From: UBA6059 sp040219045
GTDB lineage: Bacteria > Bacteroidota > Bacteroidia > Cytophagales > Cyclobacteriaceae
NCBI GenBank assembly: GCA_965229505.1
Contig: OZ245881.1
Span: forward strand, 2,604,001-2,668,000
DNA: 64,000 bases
Reading direction: 5' to 3'
Part shown: positions 43,501 through 51,349 of the stretch, piece after piece
Numbering within the stretch: position 1 is the first letter of the stretch
Layout: the number at the start of each line of letters is the position of its first letter
Notes under the pieces: generated by a model
Databases searched by the model: none
The model's input: only the letters and a program-made list of their open reading frames with translations
What the model was told of the DNA's origin: nothing
Program-made: the position numbers and the translations under genes

Positions 43501-43812
43501 GATGGCTGGGCTGCCGGTGGTGTTGACTGGCATTCAGTGTATGATGCTACCGTCATCAGAATCAGAGAAGTATCACTTAGTTACAACTTCCCTACAGCAT
43601 TATTGGACAAGACACCATTCGGAAGAGCGACAATGTCCTTCTCAGGTAGAAACCTGTGGTACAATGCCCCTCACTTCCCAGATGCTCTAAACTTCGACCC
43701 TGAGGTTTCTGGTCTTGGTGGCGGTGACGATAGTGGTGCCTTTAGAGGATTTGACTTTATGGGTGTGCCAACTACAAGAAGATATGGTGTCAACCTATCG
43801 GTTACTTTTTAA
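40501..43812 (+). CDS. SusC/RagA TonB-linked outer membrane protein
   Basis: Outer-membrane importer of 1103 residues. A signal peptide (LLSFLLAFVVSVTSTFA) precedes a carboxypeptidase-regulatory-like domain (ISGRVVDEDGGGLPGVNVIL). The TonB-box region and plug follow (VVTAIGIEREKKALGYAVSD, GVNILSSGGGAGSATNITIR, LYGSRAANGVIVITTKA). The rest is a large beta-barrel that ends in the aromatic C-terminus YGVNLSVTF. With SusD it binds and imports an oligomer (glycan or peptide) using TonB energy. The leader hairpin and palindrome upstream suggest regulation. Confidence 0.96.
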   Translation: MRANLLSFLLAFVVSVTSTFAQERTISGRVVDEDGGGLPGVNVILKGTTTGTTTDIDGNYKVNVPAEANTLTFSFIGLASQEVAIGARSTIDVTMSSDVKQLSEVVVTAIGIEREKKALGYAVSDVSGDALKQRAEPDPIRALTGKVPGVNILSSGGGAGSATNITIRGSSSLTGNNQPLFVVDGVPFDNSVTRTNEGFNQGNPNSNRAFDIDPNNIETMTVLKGASAAALYGSRAANGVIVITTKAAARGQKKGLEVTYNTSYNVETVAGKIEKQGEWTQGALFGSHNFVFNNGFFGTWGPRYEWVNEMIQSGFTADIMSESLGGSSGINHPLFNKYGSNPSSPLYAGDQYPFILDQVDRVYADTDNFNNFWQDGTVVEHAVQVSSGGENTSLTAGVSRTNNEGIVPFSEVTRTSMNFGGRATLANGLFLNGSITYVQTDQRTAPQGAEIAAANAGTSFIGMLYLMSPTYDLTNNPYVNNRTGGSIYYRNGFDNPYWVAEFAPITSQVDRYFGNATVGYDIFDWMTVTYKFGFNAYTDRRSSLVPAFSENIPAGQYSVDDVFRQERDGNLLISMEKELSSDISLRALVGHNANERKLEQTTIIGNGIIARGVNRITNTASQLMRRDYGEIQRFQGVFADLSVSFRDWAFVNVVGRNDWSSTLPEDNRSFFYPGVSTSFVLSEAVTLPSVINFAKVRAGITKVGNEAAPYDTQTPFLINDQYTNLQFPFTTPRGSFNIANQEETLGSPTLRPEFTTEYEVGLEATVLNNKIGIDVTYYNRQSTDQIVQVTVPSTTGFREALTNVGRVDNYGWEIGLDVTPVELSNGFKWNIYGAFTRNRNEVVDIGEADQILVGGFASGGQSIVHRPGLPFGQLLGTDFQRDEEGNILVNPISGKPFENNDLQIIGDPNPDFTLGVTNSFSWKGVSLSVLIDWTQGGDIYSTTADQTFSRGILDHPLNTDRVPRVGLGFFGDGAGNPLLDESGNKIPNSALTTANDWVFFDGWAAGGVDWHSVYDATVIRIREVSLSYNFPTALLDKTPFGRATMSFSGRNLWYNAPHFPDALNFDPEVSGLGGGDDSGAFRGFDFMGVPTTRRYGVNLSVTF

Positions 43813-43839
43813 TCAGTGGTAGAAATTAAAGGAATTCAA

Positions 43840-45561
43840 ATGACACGATTTAATAAGATAACTAAATATATAGCGGCGCTTACCATCATTGGTTTGGTGT
43901 CGTCATGTAGCAGTGATTGGTTGGATGTCAATGACAATCCCAACGCTCCTACTGAACCTGATTTGGAACTTTTGATCCCATCTGTGCAGATTGGAATGGG
44001 CCAGGTACTTGCCGACCGTTTTGATGCGCTCGGTGTGATAGGTCAAAATATGGAATCTACTCTATCGCAATATGGATTAGGTTCTGATGGTGGCGTGCCC
44101 CTTGGCTTTGAAGAGCTTTTTGTTGATGCTCTTGTCAATGGTGAGAGAGTTATAGTCGATGCTGAATTAAGCGACCCACCATTGACTACTCACAGAGGGA
44201 TTGCCAAAGTGCTGAAGGCTTATATCTATCATGTGATCATCGATATATGGGGTGCTGCTCCATTTGATGAGGCTTTGTTAGGTGCAGAAGGCCCTGATGC
44301 CCCCATGTGGCAAGATGGTGCTGAGGTATATCCTAAACTGATCACCTTGATTGATGAGGGTATTGCTGATCTTCAGGTTGGCGGTGTAGCTCCTCAGAAT
44401 GATGTCATCTACGGTGGTAGTGCGGCTAACTGGATAAAGTTCGCTAATACTTTAAAGCTTAAAATGGCTTTGAATACGAATAATGCGAGTTTGGCTAATT
44501 CAGCAATAGCTGGGGGTGTGATTTCGAGCAATTCTGAGGATGCCGACTTTCAGTTCGGAACCGGACTTGCTCCTGAAAACAGGCACAGGATGCATCAGTT
44601 ACACTACACTGGTGGTACTAAGACTTTCTACATGAGCAACACATTGATGCACAAGATGTACAGAGGCTATGGCGTTGAAGGTGAGGTAGATGTACCTGAC
44701 CCAAGGATGAGGTATTATTTCTTCCGCCAGATTCCTGATTTTGATGCTGCATTGGCAGCAGGAGCTGTAGTGGCTGATGATTTCCCGTGCTTCGGTTACG
44801 GCGCTAGAAACACCGACGAATCAACATGGACGATAAGATGTTCTTATGGTAATGTCGGTGATGGTTACATGGGTAGAGATCATGGTGATGGAACTGGTGT
44901 TCCTAACGACGGTGCTGCAAGAACTACATTTGGTGTGTATCCTATCGGCGGTCTATTTGATGATGGGCCAGGTCGTACTGTAGCACAGCAGTCTGATATC
45001 AGTACTGGTGGTATCTACCCTATTTTCACAAACGCCATGGCTAAGTTCATGCAGGCTGAGGCAGTGTTGAGACTAGGAGTAGCCGGAGATGCGAGAGCAT
45101 TGTTAGAAGAAGGTGTAAGAGCCTCTATCATTGATGTGATGGCTTTCGGGTCGCAAGCTTCTAACTTTGATGCTTCACTGGCACCAACATCAGCAGATAT
45201 AGATGCTTATGTAGATGCTGTACTCGCCAAGTATGATGGCGCATCTACAGGTAATGCTGTAGGAGAAATCGGATCACAACTGGATGTGGTCATGGATCAG
45301 TGGTACATTGCCAACTTCGGTAACAACACTGAATCATGGACAAGTTTCAGAAGAACGAAGCTTCCTGAAGTACGTCGATCTACGGATGATGGTGGACAGC
45401 CACAGAGGATGTCTATCATTCCTAACAATCCTTACCCAAGAAGATTCCCGTTCCCTCCTAGTGAGATAGCTACGAATCCGAATGCACCAGATCCTAATCA
45501 GATCGTATGGTTCCAGACTCCTGTATTTTGGGATTCTACACCTTATCCTGCTAGATTTTAA
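43840..45561 (+). CDS. SusD/RagB-like lipoprotein
   Basis: Outer-membrane lipoprotein of about 573 residues. The lipobox is in ALTIIGLVSSCSSDWLDVND. SusD-type TPR features are KVLKAYIYHVIIDIWGAAPF near residue 127 and NWIKFANTLKLKMALNTNNA near residue 198. The C-terminus has PRRFPFPPSEIATNPNAP, the classical ending block. A good AAAGGA ribosome site precedes ATG 43840, so the longer start at 43816 is rejected. It forms the lid on the SusC barrel. The residue pattern suggests the SusD-like_2 subgroup (inference). Confidence 0.93.
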   Translation: MTRFNKITKYIAALTIIGLVSSCSSDWLDVNDNPNAPTEPDLELLIPSVQIGMGQVLADRFDALGVIGQNMESTLSQYGLGSDGGVPLGFEELFVDALVNGERVIVDAELSDPPLTTHRGIAKVLKAYIYHVIIDIWGAAPFDEALLGAEGPDAPMWQDGAEVYPKLITLIDEGIADLQVGGVAPQNDVIYGGSAANWIKFANTLKLKMALNTNNASLANSAIAGGVISSNSEDADFQFGTGLAPENRHRMHQLHYTGGTKTFYMSNTLMHKMYRGYGVEGEVDVPDPRMRYYFFRQIPDFDAALAAGAVVADDFPCFGYGARNTDESTWTIRCSYGNVGDGYMGRDHGDGTGVPNDGAARTTFGVYPIGGLFDDGPGRTVAQQSDISTGGIYPIFTNAMAKFMQAEAVLRLGVAGDARALLEEGVRASIIDVMAFGSQASNFDASLAPTSADIDAYVDAVLAKYDGASTGNAVGEIGSQLDVVMDQWYIANFGNNTESWTSFRRTKLPEVRRSTDDGGQPQRMSIIPNNPYPRRFPFPPSEIATNPNAPDPNQIVWFQTPVFWDSTPYPARF

Positions 45562-45581
45562 TCTTAAAGTTGAAATTGATT

Positions 45582-46457
45582 ATGAAAAATATATCAAGAA
45601 GTTTTATCCTATTTCTCGGCGCAGTGGTCATGCTATCTGCCTGTGAGAATGAAGATAATTTGAGAGCACCGGATTTTTACACCCCGGTGGTATTGTTGGC
45701 GACTAACGTAACCAACAATGTTTGGGAAACCAGCGAACTTCCGAATACAGCGTTTACATTCACGCTGGATGAAGAGAATTTCGATGGTGCTGCAGATGGC
45801 CACAAGTTTTTTGTAGGTCGAAGCGGTGTGACTTCCACCTTATTAGATGTGACCTTGCTTGCTTCTATGAATGGTGGCAGTCCTGAACCAGTGGCTACAT
45901 TTCAGGGAAGTGAATTACCTGCGGAGGTAAGTATTAGTGCTAGCGACATTGCCAGTACATTTGGGATGACACCCGACGACCTTGCGCCTGGAGATGTAAT
46001 AGCCATTACCTATGAGTACAATATCGATGCTGACAATTCAGGTACGGTATACAAGCTGGGTACTCCAGGTAATGATTATTGCGGTGGATTCACCAATGAA
46101 GGCGAGTGGTGTACATTTACTATTTCAGTAGTATGTTCGTTGGCGGATGTAGTTCAAAACCCCGCACCCGGAGCTTATGTCATTGATATGCAGGACTCCT
46201 TTGGGGATGGCTGGAATGGAGCTACTTTAGAAGTTACTGTAGATGGTGTCACAAGCGTAATTACCGTTGATGCTGGATCCAGTGGGTCAGAGACAATTAA
46301 CATAGCTCCCGGCACTTCTACATTTGAGGTGGCTTTCACTTCTGGAGATTTCGATAGTGAAGTTACATTTCAGGTAATAGATCCTGCTGGTAATGTGATG
46401 GCTGATGAGGGTCCGACACCTTCTGTTGGAACGGTTACACTAAGCGTGTGCTTATAG
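45582..46457 (+). CDS. Lipoprotein of the SusCD operon
   Basis: Lipoprotein of about 291 residues. The lipobox is in FILFLGAVVMLSACENEDN. The N-terminal half is unrecognised (PVVLLATNVTNNVWETSELP). The C-terminal half has MQDSFGDGWNGATLEVTVDG; DSFGDGWNGA is a motif seen in many secreted Bacteroidota proteins. It probably sits on the surface next to SusD and helps bind the substrate, but no enzyme is present. The intrinsic terminator follows 34 bp after the stop. The ATG at 45582 is preferred over 45570. Confidence 0.75.
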   Translation: MKNISRSFILFLGAVVMLSACENEDNLRAPDFYTPVVLLATNVTNNVWETSELPNTAFTFTLDEENFDGAADGHKFFVGRSGVTSTLLDVTLLASMNGGSPEPVATFQGSELPAEVSISASDIASTFGMTPDDLAPGDVIAITYEYNIDADNSGTVYKLGTPGNDYCGGFTNEGEWCTFTISVVCSLADVVQNPAPGAYVIDMQDSFGDGWNGATLEVTVDGVTSVITVDAGSSGSETINIAPGTSTFEVAFTSGDFDSEVTFQVIDPAGNVMADEGPTPSVGTVTLSVCL

Positions 46458-46490
46458 CAGATAAAAAATGAGTGTTATCGCTCATTCATC

Positions 46491-46522
46491 AAAGCCAGTT
46501 TCAATTGAGACTGGCTTTTTTT
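46491..46522 (+). terminator. Intrinsic terminator of the SusCD operon
   Basis: AAGCCAGTTTC and GAGACTGGCTT form an 11-bp stem (one G-U pair) around AATT, followed by a T run to 46522. Confidence 0.9.
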
Positions 46523-46755
46523 GACCTTTTCTTTATGCATAAACAAGGATTTGTGATTTTGCAACCCTGAACTCATAGCAGATAACAATCTAATACCGCC
46601 ATATCACAAATACCAGTGCATGCACCGTCAGAAAAGCATTAACATTCAAGCCTATAAAGCAAAAAATAGCACCGAAGTAAACTCTGGCACTACCTGATAT
46701 TTATGCTTATAATGCTATTTCAAGACTAGACCAATTAGAAAGAGACGATCCCCCT
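46523..46755. other. Intergenic region
   Basis: About 230 bp between the SusCD terminator and the 3' end of the epimerase gene. Nothing convincing was seen. Confidence 0.4.
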
Positions 46756-47721
46756 TTATTTGTAGCTGTGAGTAGTAAGGTATTGGGCGACATATTCCTC
46801 AACCCCATCTTCTAGCGTAGTAAAAGGTTTATCATAGCCGATGGATTTTAGTTTTTGCATGTCGGCTTCTGTGAAGTATTGGTATTTATCTCTGATGTCT
46901 GCCGGGGTATCAATGAATGAGATGTTCTCTTTCTTGCCCAGGGCTTTGAACACGGCCTTGGTCAAATCAAGAAACGTACGGGCCTTACCACTTCCAAGAT
47001 TGTAGATGCCGGAGTTCTTGCGATGATGCATGAGGAAATAGCATACCTCTATCACGTCATTGACAAATACAAAGTCACGTTGCTGCTCCCCATCTTTGAA
47101 CTCAGGGTTATGTGATCTAAACAGTTTCATAGCGCCTGTTTTCTCGATCTGATTAAAGGCGTGCATAATCACGGACGCCATGCGACCCTTGTGATATTCG
47201 TTAGGCCCATAAACATTAAAAAACTTCAGTCCGGCCCAGAAGAAAGGCTTTTGTTCCTGCTTGAGAGCCCAGATGTCAAATTCATTTTTTGAATCACCAT
47301 AAGGGTTGAGCGGATGAAGTTCTGGAATCTTTGACTCATCATCTTTGTAACCCATCTCGCCCAATCCATAAGTAGCTGCTGATGAGGCATATACCAATGG
47401 CAGCTGATATTCTACGCACTTCTTCCAGACCTGCTTCGTGTATTCTGTATTAAGCTCTTCCAATAGTGCTCGATCAAACTCCGCAGTATCTGTGCGAGCA
47501 CCAATATGAAAAATGAACTCTACAGTCTCCTGATGCTCGTCCAGCCATGAGATAAACTCCTTACGGTCTACTTTATGGCTGATTTTTTTACTCTCAAGGT
47601 TTTTGTTCTTTTCAGGGTTATCAAACTTGTCTACAGCGACCAAAGCGTTGAAGTTATGATCATTAAGCTTCTTGATTAGACAACTTCCAATAAAACCCGC
47701 GGCACCAGTTACTACTATCAT
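46756..47721 (-). CDS. rfaD: ADP-glyceromanno-heptose 6-epimerase
   Basis: NAD(P)-dependent short-chain epimerase of about 321 residues that makes ADP-L-glycero-D-manno-heptose for the lipopolysaccharide core. The Rossmann motif is MIVVTGAAGFIGSCLIKKL. YASSAATYGLG near residue 113 and the catalytic PYGDSKNEFDIW (Tyr-x3-Lys) near residue 138 are visible. KFFNVYGPNEYHKGRMASVI is highly specific for the RfaD/HldD family. The frame continues up to 47760, but ATG 47721 begins exactly at the family start, so it is preferred. Confidence 0.94.
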   Translation of the reverse strand: MIVVTGAAGFIGSCLIKKLNDHNFNALVAVDKFDNPEKNKNLESKKISHKVDRKEFISWLDEHQETVEFIFHIGARTDTAEFDRALLEELNTEYTKQVWKKCVEYQLPLVYASSAATYGLGEMGYKDDESKIPELHPLNPYGDSKNEFDIWALKQEQKPFFWAGLKFFNVYGPNEYHKGRMASVIMHAFNQIEKTGAMKLFRSHNPEFKDGEQQRDFVFVNDVIEVCYFLMHHRKNSGIYNLGSGKARTFLDLTKAVFKALGKKENISFIDTPADIRDKYQYFTEADMQKLKSIGYDKPFTTLEDGVEEYVAQYLTTHSYK

Positions 47722-47762
47722 TTCTATTTTGTTTGGCTCAAATTTAGAACATTTGGACACTA

Positions 47763-47791
47763 TTGACCGATGATGCTTCTTCGTATATTTG
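47763..47791 (+). promoter_or_regulatory. Promoter for the QueD-like gene
   Basis: TTG at 47763-47765, 18 bp, then TATATTTG at 47784-47791, close to the Bacteroidota consensus. Transcription would start around 47797, just before ATG 47810. Confidence 0.55.
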
Positions 47792-47809
47792 CGTCAAAGT
47801 GGTACCCCA

Positions 47810-48229
47810 ATGATTTACGTTAGTAGAAAAGAACACTTCAATGCAGCGCATAAGCTCTACAACCCTTCCTGGAGCCGGGAAAAGAATGAAGAAGTGTTTG
47901 GGCCATGCGCCAATGAAAACTGGCATGGGCACAACTTTGAGCTGATTGTGACGGTCAAGGGGAAGCCCAATCCTGATACAGGGTTCGTGATTGATCTCAA
48001 GGCCTTAAGCCAGCTAATAAAGGCGGAAGTGATTGACAAAGTTGATCACAAAAACCTGAACCTGGATGTGCCCTTTATGAAGGATAAGATGGCGAGTTGT
48101 GAGAATATCATTTCCGAGTTTTGGAAGATACTGGCGCCCAAAATTCATAGCATGGAACCAAGAGCACAGTTGCACTCACTAAAGCTTTATGAAACACCCC
48201 GTAACTTTGTAGTGTATTTTGGGGAATAG
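47810..48229 (+). CDS. 6-pyruvoyl-tetrahydropterin synthase/QueD-like enzyme
   Basis: Zinc enzyme of 139 residues in the tunnelling-fold family (PTPS/6-carboxytetrahydropterin synthase). Zinc ligands are in RKEHFNAAHKLYN and NWHGHNFELIVTV. The cysteine in VFGPCANENW is the expected catalytic residue. DTGFVIDLKALSQLIKAEVI and DHKNLNLDVPF follow, as in QueD. It acts in queuosine or pterin biosynthesis. ATG at 47810 is preferred over the upstream TTG. It overlaps the lpxB gene by 11 bp. Confidence 0.87.
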   Translation: MIYVSRKEHFNAAHKLYNPSWSREKNEEVFGPCANENWHGHNFELIVTVKGKPNPDTGFVIDLKALSQLIKAEVIDKVDHKNLNLDVPFMKDKMASCENIISEFWKILAPKIHSMEPRAQLHSLKLYETPRNFVVYFGE

Positions 48230-49346
48230 CGACCAGTCAAAAATCTTCATCCTTGCCGGAGAACGGTCAGGAGATTTGCACGGATCCAACCTTATCAAGT
48301 CATTGTTTGCCAAGCAGCCTACCCTTGAAGTTACTTGCTGGGGTGGTGATATGATGCGGGAGGCGGGAGCAAAGGTAAGTGTCCATTACAACCAACTGGC
48401 CTTCATGGGTTTTTGGGAGGTCTTTAAGAATCTTTTGACTATCCGCCGGCTGCTGAAGCAGTGCAAGGAGGAAATTTTAAACCTCAATCCCGACTTGATT
48501 GTGCTCATTGATTATCCAGGGTTCAATCTAAAAATCGCGGAGTTTGCCAAAGCTCAAGGTATTCCCGTCCATTACTATATTGCTCCAAAGGCATGGGCAT
48601 GGAATGCTTCCAGAGCCACAAAAATCGCTCGTTTTGTAGATAAAGTATATGGGATACTTCCATTCGAGGTAGACTTCTTTAGGTCTTATGAAGTGAATAT
48701 CGAGTATGTTGGCAATCCACTGATTGATGCCATTCGCACAACTGAGGTTTCACAATCATTTTCTGATAAGTACAATAAGGAAAAGACGGTGGCCATCCTA
48801 CCCGGGAGTCGATACCAGGAAGTGACCAACATGTTGGGGTTGATGACTACCACCATGGAGAGGCGTCCTGATTACACCTTTCTGATTGCGGCAGTTGACA
48901 ATCTACCCAAGGAGCTTTACGAAGCAGCAGAGCGACTGGCTAATGTGGAGTTGGTATATGATGCCACCTACGATATTCTGAGGAATTCGAAAGCCGCCAT
49001 CGTAACGTCGGGAACTGCCACTTTGGAAACAGCCCTTCTAAATTGTCCGCAGGTGGTTTGTTACAGAACAAGCCCGGTGACCTATGCTATCGCAAAAAGA
49101 CTGGTTAAGATTAAGTATATCTCGCTGGTCAATCTTATTGCTGATAAGGGAGTAGTGCGGGAATTAATCCAGCATGACTTTAATGAGCAAGAGCTCAACA
49201 GTGAACTATCCAGGCTATTAAACGAAGAAGGTTATAGAGCAGCTATGCTGAACGACTATAATAGGGTGAAAGAGATAGTGACTGATCAAAGTCCCTCAGA
49301 TACCACTGCAAATCAAATCTTGCACGCTATTGGTGCCACTACTTAA
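48219..49346 (+). CDS. lpxB: Lipid-A-disaccharide synthase
   Basis: Family 19 glycosyltransferase of 375 residues that joins lipid X and UDP-2,3-diacylglucosamine in lipid A synthesis at the inner membrane. Diagnostic blocks are FILAGERSGDLHGSNLIKSL at the N-terminus, VLIDYPGFNLKIAEFAKAQG near residue 91, YYIAPKAWAWNASRATKIAR near residue 117, YVGNPLIDAI near residue 160 and AILPGSRYQEV near residue 193. The start is TTG inside the end of the QueD-like gene, indicating coupling. The stop shares the TTAA tetramer with the convergent clpX stop. Confidence 0.95.
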   Translation: MGNSDQSKIFILAGERSGDLHGSNLIKSLFAKQPTLEVTCWGGDMMREAGAKVSVHYNQLAFMGFWEVFKNLLTIRRLLKQCKEEILNLNPDLIVLIDYPGFNLKIAEFAKAQGIPVHYYIAPKAWAWNASRATKIARFVDKVYGILPFEVDFFRSYEVNIEYVGNPLIDAIRTTEVSQSFSDKYNKEKTVAILPGSRYQEVTNMLGLMTTTMERRPDYTFLIAAVDNLPKELYEAAERLANVELVYDATYDILRNSKAAIVTSGTATLETALLNCPQVVCYRTSPVTYAIAKRLVKIKYISLVNLIADKGVVRELIQHDFNEQELNSELSRLLNEEGYRAAMLNDYNRVKEIVTDQSPSDTTANQILHAIGATT

Positions 49347-50569
49347 GCAGCCCTAAGCTTATTGAATTTCGATTTCTCGAATTTCGCGCTGGCATAGCTC
49401 TTGGTAATTCGCAGTTCAGTGATCTCCTCCTGTGAAGGAATTTCGAACATAGCATCATTGACGATTGCCTCGCAAATGGAGCGCAAACCTCGGGCACCCA
49501 GCTTGAACTCGAGTGCTTTTTCTACAATGTATTGTAATGCTCCTTTATCAAATGAAAGCTTCACGCCCTCCATTTTAAACAGCTTTACATATTGCTTGAC
49601 AAGCGCGTTCTTGGGCTCGGTGAGTATCTGCTGTAGCGCGTCCGCATCTAATGGATCAAGATGAGTAAGTACCGGCAGTCGACCAATGAGCTCCGGGATG
49701 AGCCCGAACGACTTCAGGTCCTGGGCAGTGATATACTGGAGCAAGTTCTCCTTGTCGATCCTGTCTTCATATTCAGCCGACTTTGAAAAGCCTAGCGGTC
49801 GGGTGTTGAGTCGCGTGCCTATATTTCGTGCTATTCCGTCAAAGGCTCCACCACAGATAAAGAGGATATTCTCAGTATTGACTGTGATCATTTTCTGATC
49901 CGGATGCTTGCGCCCACCCTGTGGGGGCACGTTCACAGCAGTTCCTTCGAGTAGCTTCAACATCGCCTGCTGAACACCTTCACCCGACACATCCCGGGTG
50001 ATAGAAGGGTTATCACTCTTACGAGCGATTTTGTCAATTTCATCTATGTAGACAATTCCTCTTTCGGCAGACTCTACATCATAGTCAGCAGACTGCAGAA
50101 GCCTTGTGAGGATACTTTCGACATCCTCGCCTACATAGCCAGCCTCGGTCAGCACCGTAGCATCTGCGATGCAAAAGGGCACCTGCAGGATTTGCGCTAG
50201 CGAACGAGCCAGATAGGTCTTACCTGTACCTGTCTCACCCACCATGATGATATTCGATTTCTCAATCATTATATCATCTGGATCTTTCTCCTGCATCAAG
50301 CGTTTGTAGTGATTGTACACAGCTACGGATATTACCCGCTTCGCCTCATCTTGACCAATCACAAACTGATCAAGATGTGACTTCATTTCTTGTGGCTTTA
50401 CAAGATTGAACTTGGGGGAATCTTTATCATTTTTGGTCTTCTCTTCCTCATTGAGGATTTGATTCGCCTGTGCGATACATTTATCACAGATATGGGCATG
50501 GATGCCTGAGATCATCAGGTCCACATCCTTCTTGTTTCTACCGCAAAATGAGCACGTAACTTGCGCCAT
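49343..50569 (-). CDS. clpX: ATP-dependent Clp protease ATP-binding subunit ClpX
   Basis: AAA+ unfoldase of 408 residues. The N-terminal zinc domain has CSFCGRNKKDVD and HICDKCIAQA, a C4 set. Walker A is MVGETGTGKTYLARSLAQ near residue 112; Walker B is GIVYIDEIDKIARKSDNP; the pore loop is in TEAGYVGEDVESILTRLLQS. KFKLGARGLRSI-like sensor sequence is at the C-terminus. It feeds substrates to ClpP. The clpP gene is 17 bp upstream on the same strand. Confidence 0.97.
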   Translation of the reverse strand: MAQVTCSFCGRNKKDVDLMISGIHAHICDKCIAQANQILNEEEKTKNDKDSPKFNLVKPQEMKSHLDQFVIGQDEAKRVISVAVYNHYKRLMQEKDPDDIMIEKSNIIMVGETGTGKTYLARSLAQILQVPFCIADATVLTEAGYVGEDVESILTRLLQSADYDVESAERGIVYIDEIDKIARKSDNPSITRDVSGEGVQQAMLKLLEGTAVNVPPQGGRKHPDQKMITVNTENILFICGGAFDGIARNIGTRLNTRPLGFSKSAEYEDRIDKENLLQYITAQDLKSFGLIPELIGRLPVLTHLDPLDADALQQILTEPKNALVKQYVKLFKMEGVKLSFDKGALQYIVEKALEFKLGARGLRSICEAIVNDAMFEIPSQEEITELRITKSYASAKFEKSKFNKLRAA

Positions 50570-50586
50570 AAGTTCTCCCTTAAATT

Positions 50587-51267
50587 CTAGTTTCTTGCGA
50601 GTACTTCGTCTATCAGACCATACTCTTTAGCCTCTTCTGCTCTCATCCAGTTGTCCCTATCGGAATCAGCCTCGATCTGCTCATAAGACTTCCCGGAGTG
50701 ACTGGCCAGGATGTTATAAAGATCCTTCCTCAACTCCTGCATCTGCCTTAATGTTATTTCCATATCAGTAGACTGACCCTGCATTCCGCCACTTGGTTGG
50801 TGAATCATCACTCGGGCGTGCTTAAGCGCAGATCTTTTACCCTCGGCACCACCGGCGAGCAATACAGCTCCCATTGAAGCGGCCATACCAGTGCAAATCG
50901 TCGCTACATCCGGCTTCACAAACTGCATCGTGTCATACATGCCCAATCCGGCATAGACCGATCCTCCCGGACTGTTGATATATAGCAGAATATCTTTCTT
51001 CGAATCAACAGATTCCAAAAACAGCAGTTGTGCTGTAATAATATTGGCAATACCTTCTTCCACCTGCATGCCCAGGAAGATGATCCTGTCCATGATCAGT
51101 CGGGAAAAGACATCTATTTCCCTAAAGTTGGTAGGACGCTCTTCAATGACCGCTCTTGTCATATTATTGACTTGAGTATTCACTCTGGCTTCATAGGCAT
51201 CAAAAGTAGAACCACTGATACCCTGTCCTTTTACTGCGTATTTTCTAAACTCGTCCTTATTGATCAT
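50587..51267 (-). CDS. clpP: ATP-dependent Clp protease proteolytic subunit ClpP
   Basis: Serine protease of 226 residues. The catalytic serine lies in CTGMAASMGAVLLAGGAEGK, the histidine in ARVMIHQPSGGMQGQSTDME, and ILLYINSPGGSVYAGLGMYD is the substrate-binding strand. It is somewhat longer than the usual 200 residues because of an N-terminal extension. It precedes clpX by 17 bp in an operon and follows tig with a terminator between them. Confidence 0.97.
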   Translation of the reverse strand: MINKDEFRKYAVKGQGISGSTFDAYEARVNTQVNNMTRAVIEERPTNFREIDVFSRLIMDRIIFLGMQVEEGIANIITAQLLFLESVDSKKDILLYINSPGGSVYAGLGMYDTMQFVKPDVATICTGMAASMGAVLLAGGAEGKRSALKHARVMIHQPSGGMQGQSTDMEITLRQMQELRKDLYNILASHSGKSYEQIEADSDRDNWMRAEEAKEYGLIDEVLARN

Positions 51268-51294
51268 TGAGGTAATTATTAATGAAGAAAGTTA

Positions 51295-51327
51295 AAACTA
51301 AAAAAGAGTCTCACCAAAGACTCTTTT
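51295..51327 (-). terminator. Terminator between tig and clpP
   Basis: AAAAGAGTCT and AGACTCTTTT form a 10-bp stem around CACCAA, with T runs in both directions. It separates the tig transcript from clpP-clpX. Confidence 0.85.
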
Positions 51328-51349
51328 CCTTAACTGAGATGCCCATTGA

